Shown here: piece after piece, positions 56,782 through 64,000 of the stretch | How positions within the stretch are numbered: the stretch's first letter is position 1 | Layout: every line of letters starts with the position of its first letter | Source of the DNA: Capsicum annuum | Taxonomy: Eukaryota; Streptophyta; Magnoliopsida; Solanales; Solanaceae | Length of the DNA stretch: 64,000 nt | Direction of reading: 5' to 3' | Assembly: GCF_002878395.1 (NCBI RefSeq) | Contig: NC_061117.1 | Coordinates: 224,715,597 to 224,779,596, forward strand | The notes under the pieces: generated by a model | The model's database searches: none | Seen by the model: only the letters and a program-made list of their open reading frames with translations | Told to the model about the DNA's origin: nothing | Translations under genes and position numbers: made by a program

Positions 56782-57195
56782 AACTGAAGCTTATCACTTG
56801 CATCTTAGCCAGAAATTAGCTAAACATAAAGAACAACCCCCCCACCCCCAACACCCCTCACTCCCACCCCCACCCAAAAGAGCTGAAGCTTGCCACTTGC
56901 ATCCTAACACCAGAAATTAGCTAAAGATAAAGACCCCCCATCCCCCAAACCACCCCTCACGCCCACCCCCACCCAAAAGAGCTGAAGCTTGCCAATAGCA
57001 TCCTAACACCAGAAATCAGCTAAAGATAAAGACCCCCACCCCCCCAAACCACCCCTCCCCCCCCACCCCCAACCAAAAGAGCTGAAGCTTGCAACTTGCA
57101 TCCTAACACCAGAAATTAGCTACACATAAAGAACAACCCCCCCGAGCTAAAGCTTACCACTTGCATTCTAACACCACAAATTAGCTAACCATAAA
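56782..57195. repeat. C-rich minisatellite, five units of about 99 bp
   Basis: AGCTGAAGCTTGCCACTTGC starts at about 56783, 56881, 56980, 57080 and 57145 (98, 99, 100 and 65 bp apart). Each is followed by CATCCTAACACCAGAAATTA and GCTAAAGATAAAG, then a run of CCCCC and CACCCC. The last interval has lost most of its C-rich part. On the minus strand, the coding strand of the GRAS gene, these are repeated G tracts. Confidence 0.9.
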
Positions 57196-57198
57196 GCC

Positions 57199-57512
57199 TG
57201 TAACAAATTAGTGCAACTTACTGTCTTATTTAGTTTACTGTATTTACCAGGTCAAAATAATTACTAGGTGAGGTTTGTTCACCTCATAAAGTGACCTGGA
57301 AGTTAGTAATTTTAGGAGTAAGTTAGGTGGAATAAAACGTTAAATTTAGGATTTATATTTGTAGTAGGAGTCTATATATACAGAGTAAAGTTTCTCTGTT
57401 TTCTCTTGTAATTTCAGTCGCCATATTTTCTATTCAACAAAAAGCTTTCGGCTGTTTTATTTTCCTTCACTGTTCTTGTTCTATAAGTTCTCCTGCTCAA
57501 TACTTTTGTTAT
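57199..57512 (+). repeat. 5' LTR of copia-2
   Basis: Begins TGTAACAAATTAGTG and contains a TATA box (CTATATATACAGAG, about 57372) followed by a T-rich leader. It ends just before TGGTATTAAAGC (57513-57524), a near match to the tRNA-Met primer binding site of plant copia elements. The 3' LTR is not in the window, so the ends are inferred from these marks. Confidence 0.6.
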
Positions 57513-57632
57513 ATGGTATTAAAGCAAGGTTGAAGGGAGGAATTCTTTTTTCTTTTCTATCTTCTTGTCTATCAGTTTACTCTATTGGAGAAGTTTGAAA
57601 AGTGTGAAGAGAAAGCTTTTGTTGTTTGTAGC

Positions 57633-60221
57633 AATGGAGGCCTCAAACGGGGGAAATACTCAATATGGAATAGAAAAACTTGTAGGCACTAACTACAAGT
57701 ATTGGAGAATGTGTATGGAAGCATACCTTCAAGGTCAGGATCTGTGGGATTTAATTGTAGGAACTGATTCAATAATCCCAGCCAATACTCCTGAGAATGC
57801 CGAATTACGAAGGAAATGAAAGATCAAGTGCGGAAAAACACTCTTTGCTTTGAGGACTTCTATCAGCAAGGAGTTTATTGATCATGTTCGTGATGTTGTC
57901 TCTCCAAAAGAAGTTTGGGACACGCTCGAAAGGCTGTTTACCAAGAAAAATACGGCAAGGCTGCAACTATTGGAGAATGAGTTGGCAATGTTACAACAGG
58001 GAGGTATGTCTATCTCAGATTACTTTTTGCGAGTTAAAAGTATCTGTGCTGAAATTTCAGAGATTGATCCGGAAGAGAAGATTAGTGAGTCACGCCTACG
58101 ACGCTATCTTATTCGTGGATTGAAAAAGGAGTACGGTCCTTTTGTCACTTCCATTCAAGGATGGCCGCAATAACCATCTGTTGAGGAATTAGAGAACATG
58201 CTTTCTAATCAAGAAGCTTTAGCTAAACAAATGGCTAAGAATCTTGAAACTGATGATGTTCTATCTTCTAAAGAGAAGTCGAACAAGAAGAATACATCAA
58301 CTTGGAACAAAAATAAAGAAGAAGAAACAACCACGGAAAAAGGTGGAAATTCACATAATAACAAGAAGTGCTACAGATGTGGGAAAATTGGGCACATCAA
58401 GAAAAACTGTCGAGTAAAACTTTCTAAAGCCAATGTTGCGTGCACCAATGACGGAGATGAGCAAATGAAATGGGAACAATGTTTTAGCATCGAAGCTGTT
58501 GAACAAAAGTCAGCGCAAGATTTTGTCAATTGTGCTAACAACAATAAGAGGGAAGAGTGGATCGTTGATTCAGGGTGCTCTCGTCATGTCACTGGAGATG
58601 ATTTTGTATTCTCGGAGACGCAAGAACATCATGGAGATCGAGTCATTATCACAGCAGATAACTAGACATATCCAGTAGCAAAAGAAGGAGTTGTGACGAT
58701 TAAGGTTGCTGATGATAAATCCAAAAGTATCAAGTTGCAAGACGTTTATCATGTTCCAGGTTTGAAGAAAAATTTAGTCTCTGTTCCTCAAATTACTGAT
58801 TCTGGAAAATATGTATTGTTTGGTCCTACTGATGTGAAGGTGCTTGAAAATGTAAAAGAAATATCTGTTGATATTATTTTTACTGGCGAGAGGAAAGGTT
58901 CTTTGTTTGTTATGTCAACAGGTGAAGCTTATGTAAAGAAAACAAGCCAAATTGATAGTTCCGCAATTTGGCACGCTCGGTTGGGTCATGTGGGCTACCA
59001 AATGTTGCAGCAGATTTCTTCTAGAAAGTTGGTAGATGGCATGCCAACTTTGAAGAATGTACGCGAAGACGTGATTTGTCAAGACTGCCAATATGGAAAA
59101 TCTCATCGTCTTCCTTTCAAAAAGTCATCAAATTGGAGAAACGTGCTCTTTGAATTGGTTCATACAGACTTGATGGGACCAACAAGAACACCAAGTTATA
59201 GCGGATATCGCTATGTTATGGTGTTGGTGGATGATCACTCCAGGTTCACCTAGGTGAAATTTTTGAAAGAGAAGAGCGAAGCATTATCCAAGTTTGTGGA
59301 GTTCAAAAATGTTGTAGCAAATGAGTTTGGGAAGAAGATAAAATGTCTTTGTAGTGATAATGGTGAAGAATATATGCCAGATGACTTCTTCCAGTACTGT
59401 CATGACAACAGAATTCTTCGTCAAATGACTTGTCCAGATACTCCTCAGCAGAATGGAGTTGCGAAAAGAAAGCTTGCTTATCTTACTTCGGTTTGTCTTT
59501 CATGGCTGCATGACAAGAATGTTCCTCGAGAGCTTTGGGCAGAAGCTATTCAATGTGGATGCCATGTGACAAATAGGCTACCTCCTTGGCCAGGTATACA
59601 GAAATCGCCTTTTGAACTTATATATAGTCAGAAGCCAAATGTGAACTATTTTCGGGTTTTTGGTTCTACTTGTTATGTTCATGTTCCCAGAACTAAAAGA
59701 ACCAAATTTGATCCGAAAGCAAGAAAATGTGTATTTGTTGGTTATGATTCTTATAGGAAGGGCTGGAGATGCATAGATCCAAAGACAAACAGGTTTACCA
59801 TTTCTAGAGACGTGGTATTTGATGAAACGTTATCTTTATTTTCTTCTTAAAAGCTTGTTGTTCTGGGTGATGATCGAGATAATATGGAGTTATTATTTCC
59901 TAAAGTAAATGTGTTATCACCTTGTAGTGAAGAGGGAGAAAGTGTATCTCCAAATTAGAATATTTCAGAAGTTGCATCTCCAAGTCAGAACATTTCAAGG
60001 GAAGGAAATGGTGAACAACAAGCAGCAACAAGGTCAACAAGGGAGAAAAAGCAACCGGACTACCTCAAAGATTATGAGGTCAAACTAAAAAGTTATTCCG
60101 TGACCTCGTGTTTCTTTACAGGAGCACTAACTACGGAAGAACCATTAAGTTATGAAGAAGCAAAGGGCTGTCCACATTGGGAAAGAGCGATGCAAGAAGA
60201 GATTGACACTTTAGACAAGAA
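57633..60221 (+). pseudogene. copia-2 GAG, protease and integrase (broken)
   Basis: Starts MEASNGGNTQYGIEKLVGTN. GAG follows with a CCHC zinc knuckle CYRCGKIGHIKKNC (about 58370-58410), then protease with the active-site DSG in WIVDSGCSRHVTG (58558-58596), the integrase zinc-binding part (WHARLGHVGY; CQDCQYGK) and catalytic core (HTDLMGP; CSDNGEEY). In-frame stops occur near 57817, 58171, 58663, 59251 and 59848. Several lie where the family has Trp or Gln, consistent with C-to-T or G-to-A decay. A transposon remnant. Confidence 0.85.
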
Positions 60222-62990
60222 GAGAAGCTTCTCGTGGGAGGGGATTTCAATGGGCATATTGGGTCTTTGCCAAGAGGTTTTGAGGATGTGCATGGTGGTT
60301 GTGGTTTTGGGGAGCAGAATGATGGAGGAGCTTCCCTTTTGGATTTTTCTAGGGCTTTTGGGTTGTGGATAGCGAATTCAAGCTTCCCGAAGAAGGAGGA
60401 ACACCTTATTACGTTTCGTAGTTCAGTGGCCAAGACTCAGATAGACTTTTTACTTCTTAAGAAAGGGGATAGAGCGCTTTGTAAAGACTGTAAAGTCATA
60501 CCTAGTGCGAATCTTTCGACTCAGCATAGGTTGTTGGTGATGGATTTGGTAATCAATAAGGGAAAAAAGAAAAGAAGCATGGAGGCTCGGCCCAGGATTA
60601 AGTGGGGTAGCTTGACTTTGGCTAGTGCTTTGGAAATAAAGGAGAAGTTGAAGAGTAAGGGGGCTTGGGAGAGTAGAGGAGGTGCGGATAGTATGTGGGA
60701 GACGACTACTAGTTGTATTAGGGAGACTGCTAGAGAGGTGTTAGGTGTCTCGAGAGGTCAATCTGGCAAACATCGGGGAGACTGGTGGTGGAATGAAGAG
60801 GTTAAGCGAAAGGTGGAATATAAGAAAGTGGCTTATGCTAAGTTGGTTGCAAGCAAGGATGAGGAGGAAAGACAGACGAATAAGGAGGAGTATAAAGTAG
60901 CTAGGAGAGAGGCTAATTTAGCGGTTACGGCGGCTAAGACTGCAACTTTTGAGCGCCTGTATGCGGCTTTAAAGGAGAAAGACGGAGATAAGAAGTTGTA
61001 TAGGCTGGCTAAGGCCAGGGAGCGGAGGGCTCGTGATCTTGATCAGGTGAAGTGCATCAAAGGAGAGGATGGTACAGTGTTGGTGAAGGATGCTCTCATT
61101 AGGGAGAGGTGGCAATCCTACTTCCATAAACTTTTGAACGACGAGGGGGACAAAGGTTTCGTGTTGGGGGACTTGGAGAATTGGAGAATTCTGAGGAGTG
61201 TCGAGATTATGTGTATTGTAGGCGTATCAAGGTTGAGGAGGTCAAGGGAGCTATTTGCAGGATGAGGCGGGGTAGGGCGAAGGGGTCAGACGAGATTCCA
61301 GTGGATTTTTGGAAGAGCACTAGCGGGGCAGGTTTGGAGTGGTTGACAAGGTTGTTTAACAGCATTTTTAGGACAGCAAAGATGCTTGAAGCGTGGAGAT
61401 GGAGTACGATGATTCCACTGTATAAGAATAAGGGAGACATCCAGAGTTGCAATAACTATAGAGGTATTAAGTTGTTGAGTCATATTATGAAGGTTTGGGA
61501 AAGGGCAGTAGAGATGAGAATGAGAAGGATCGTGAGGATTTCTGAGAATCAGTTCGATTTCATGCCAGGTCGCTCGACCACTGAGGCCATTCACCTTGTA
61601 AGGAGATTAGTGGAGCAGTTTCGGGAGAGGGAGAAAGACTTGCACATGGTGTTTATTGATCTTGAGAAGGCATATGACAGAGTTCCCAGGGAGATTCTGT
61701 GGAGGTGCTTGGAGGCTAGAGGGGTGCCCGTGGAGTACACTAGGGCGATTCAGGATATGTATGATGGGGAGAAGACTCGGGTGAGGATGGTAGGTGGAGA
61801 TTCAGAGCACTTTCCAGTCGTAATAGGGTTGCATCAAGGATCGACTCTTAGCCCGTTTTATTTGCCTTGGTGATGGATGTTTTGACGCGACATATTCAAG
61901 GGGAGGTGCCTTGGTGTATGTTATTTGCAAATGATGTGGTTCTGATTGACGAGACTCGGGGTGGAGTTAATGATAAATTGGAAATGTGGAGGCAGACGCT
62001 TGAGTCTAAAGGATTTCGGTTAAGTAGAACCAAGACGGAGTACTTGGAGTGTAAGTTCAGTGATGTGTCGCAGAAGGCTGGAGTGGTTGTGAAGCTGGAT
62101 TCTCAAGCCATTCAGAAAAGGGCAATGGTGAGATTAACGAGGACGTCACGCATCGTATTGGGGCAGGATGGTTGAAATGGAGGCTCGCTTCGGGAGTTCT
62201 ATGTGGTAAGAAGGTGCCTCCGAAGCTTAAAGGTAAGTTCTATAGAGTGGTAGTCCGGCCGGCTATGGTGTATGGAGCGGAGTGTTGGCCAGTTAAGAAC
62301 TCCCACATCTAAAACTTGAAGGTGGCGGAGATGAGAATGTTGCGATGGATGTGTGGGCATACCAAGAAAGATAGGGTAAGGAATGAGATTATTCGAGAGA
62401 AGGTGGGATTAGCCTCGGTGGAGGACAAGATGCGAGAAGTAAGGTTACGTTGGTTCGGGCACGTGATGAGGAGGGGTTTAGATGCTCCTGTGCGGAGGTG
62501 TGAGACACTGGCTATGGTTGGTTTTAGGCGGGGTAGAGATAGATCAAAGAAATATTGGAGGGAGGTGATTAGGCATGATATGGAGCAGTTACAGCTAACG
62601 GAGGGCATGACCCTTGATAGGAAGGTATGAGGGAAGCGAATTAGGGTAGAGGGTTAGGGTTGGGAGGGCGTCGGTAATAGTAGGGGTGCGCTCCTCGGGG
62701 GATGGAGTTTTTTGTTCGTGGCTAGCGGTGTTAGTTTATTTTGCTTACCGTACTAGTTTATATATGTACTTATCTTTTGTGTTTGGTATTCTGTTAGTTT
62801 GTCTTGTGTACCATACTAGTTATATACACATATTTGGGTTGGTATATGGGTATCAGTCCTAAGTCGGGGGTCTATCGGAAACAGCCTCTCTACTTCTCCC
62901 GAGGTAGTGGTTGATCTGCGTACACTCTACCCTCCCCAGACCCCACTAGGTGGGAATACACTGGGTATGTTGTTGTTGTTGTTGTTGTTG
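60222..62990 (+). mobile_element. 5'-truncated RTE-like LINE inserted in copia-2
   Basis: Begins inside the apurinic endonuclease domain ([19 protein letters not shown], from 60234; later [11 protein letters not shown]) and continues into reverse transcriptase (61181-61873): [46 protein letters not shown] and [10 protein letters not shown]. The catalytic box is FANDVVLI at about 61925, with one Asp changed. Frameshifts separate 60234-61265, 61181-61873, 61867-62175 and 62316-62630. The 3'UTR ends with GGAAACAGCCTCTCTACTTC, CCCCAGACCCCACTAGGTGG and (GTT)n at 62970-62990. The order endonuclease then reverse transcriptase and the GTT tail fit the RTE clade. It is dead. Copia-2 coding sequence resumes at 62991 in the expected place. 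Confidence 0.85.
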
Positions 62991-64000
62991 AAACTTGGGA
63001 ATTGGTACCCAAACCAGAAAAATGCAATCCAGTCACTTGCAAATGGGTATTTCGCTTGAAGAAATAATCTGATGGTACCATTGATAGGTTTAAAGCTCGT
63101 CTAGTTGCTCGTGGGTTTTCTCAAAACTATGGATTGGATTATGAGGAGACGTTTAGTCCGGTAGCGAAGATGATGACAGTAAGGTCACTTATTTCGCTAG
63201 CTGCTTTCAAAGTTGGAAACTGTGGCAGCTTGATGTAAAGAATGCATTTCTTTATGGAGAGTTGGATCGAGTAGTATTTATGGAGCAACCTCATGGCTTT
63301 GTCTCTAAGCAGTTTCCAAGTCATGTTTGTCGTTTGAAGAAAGCTCTATATGGCCTCAAGCAAGCACCACGAGCTTGGTATGGTAAAGTTGTTCAATACC
63401 TTATCTTTTGTGGTTTTAGAGTATTTGATTCAGATTCTAGTTTATTTATAAAATTAGAATCAAGTGCATATCTCCTAATATTATTATACGTTGATGATAT
63501 GATAATAACTGGAGATAATGAATTAGAAATTTCTAATCTAAGGAAAGACTTGTCTGTTAGTTTTGAGATGAAAAATTTGGGGCAAATTGGATGTTTTCTT
63601 GGTCTGGAAGTGGAAAAATCAGATCGAGGCTACTTTGTTTCTCAGAAAGGTTATGCGGAGAGTCTCTTAGAATGTTTCATCATGGGGGAGTCGAAAGAAA
63701 AGGCTACTCCAATGGAGCCAAATCTCAAGTTGAAGAAGGATGAAGGCGAGGCTTTAAAAGATGTGATAAAGTTCCGACAACTAGTTGGAAGTTTGATTTA
63801 TCTGACTATCACAAGGCCAGAAATATCTTACTCTGTTGGTGTCGTTTCTCAATTTATGCAAAATCCAACAACTTCTCACTTAAATGCTGCAAAGAGGATT
63901 TTGCACTATGTGAAAGGATCTCTTAGTCATGGAATTTGGTACAAGAGGTGTGATTTTTATTGAGTGGATTTACTGATGCAAATTGGGCAGGTGATACACA
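62991..64000 (+). pseudogene. copia-2 reverse transcriptase and RNase H start (broken)
   Basis: Resumes copia coding with TWELVPKPEKCNPVTCKWVF, then [32 protein letters not shown]-like (ALYGLKQAPRAWY, near 63350), the catalytic YVDDMIITG (about 63490) and LHYVKGSLSHGIWY. A stop near 63063 and a frameshift near 63230 break it, and another stop lies at 63961. RNase H begins FTDANWAGDT at the window end. Confidence 0.85.

Larger units (their letters stand above)
57199..64000 (+). mobile_element. Second decayed Ty1/copia retrotransposon (copia-2), cut by the window end
   Basis: 5' LTR 57199-57512, a primer binding site, then GAG, protease, integrase, reverse transcriptase and the start of RNase H in plus-strand copia order. 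The frame carries several stops, and an RTE-like LINE is inserted between the integrase and reverse transcriptase coding parts. The 3' LTR lies beyond 64000. Confidence 0.85.

Noticed and set aside
60100..60433. Possible host gene reading across 60100-60372
   Set aside because: It is a chance fusion of copia coding into the inserted LINE in a shifted frame.

Overview
This is a nuclear plant genome segment, almost certainly from the Solanaceae (tomato, potato, pepper or tobacco group). The evidence is intron-rich genes of plant-specific families (WRKY, GRAS, WNK, KIN-12), very AT-rich intergenic DNA, many copies of the tRNA-derived TS-type SINE typical of Solanaceae, Stowaway and hAT MITEs, Ty1/copia and Ty3/gypsy LTR elements and an RTE-like LINE. 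A run of 100 N at 2072-2171 is an assembly gap.

I support seven protein genes. In order: (1) first exon of a PRAT/Tim17-Tim22-Tim23 family protein (minus, 883-1084, continuing off the left edge); (2) a 16-exon KIN-12 class kinesin (minus, 12396-19145); (3) a C2-domain protein with a long 5'UTR intron (plus, 30682-31968); (4) an LRR receptor-like pseudokinase (minus, 32983-35012); (5) a WNK11-like kinase (minus, 41076-43526); (6) a group I, WRKY20-like transcription factor (plus, 47803-53327); (7) a PAT1-subfamily GRAS protein (minus, 54193-55836). Exon joins were read by eye from GT/AG sites, reading frame and family similarity. The joined kinesin, RLK and WNK frames close without a stop. The WRKY frame needs one small, uncertain exon.

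The rest is largely mobile DNA in nested layers. Between genes 1 and 2 lies a decayed copia element (about 3350-12188, minus). Its 5' LTR survives only as a promoter-less remnant, and a 3.09-kb solo LTR with its own 82-bp tandem repeat has inserted in it. The right end holds a second decayed copia element (57199 to beyond 64000, plus) split by a 5'-truncated RTE-like LINE (60222-62990). The last 115 bp or so of that LINE, with its (GTT)n tail, recurs as short stand-alone insertions through the window. Several DNA transposons can be bounded to the base by target-site duplications: two long-TIR Mutator-like elements (10-11 bp TSDs) and four hAT-type elements (8-bp TSDs).

The genes do not form an operon or pathway. 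From memory, PRAT, KIN-12-like, C2, WNK11 and WRKY20 homologues also lie near one another in Arabidopsis (At5g555xx and its duplicate At4g266xx), so the gene set looks like an old collinear block inflated by transposons. I found no CRISPR, tRNA or rRNA gene and no clearly new biological system. The unusual points are the atypical motor and kinase sites, the WNK start codon sitting on a splice junction, the SINE-containing satellite upstream of the RLK, the G-rich minisatellite upstream of the GRAS gene and the nested transposon histories.
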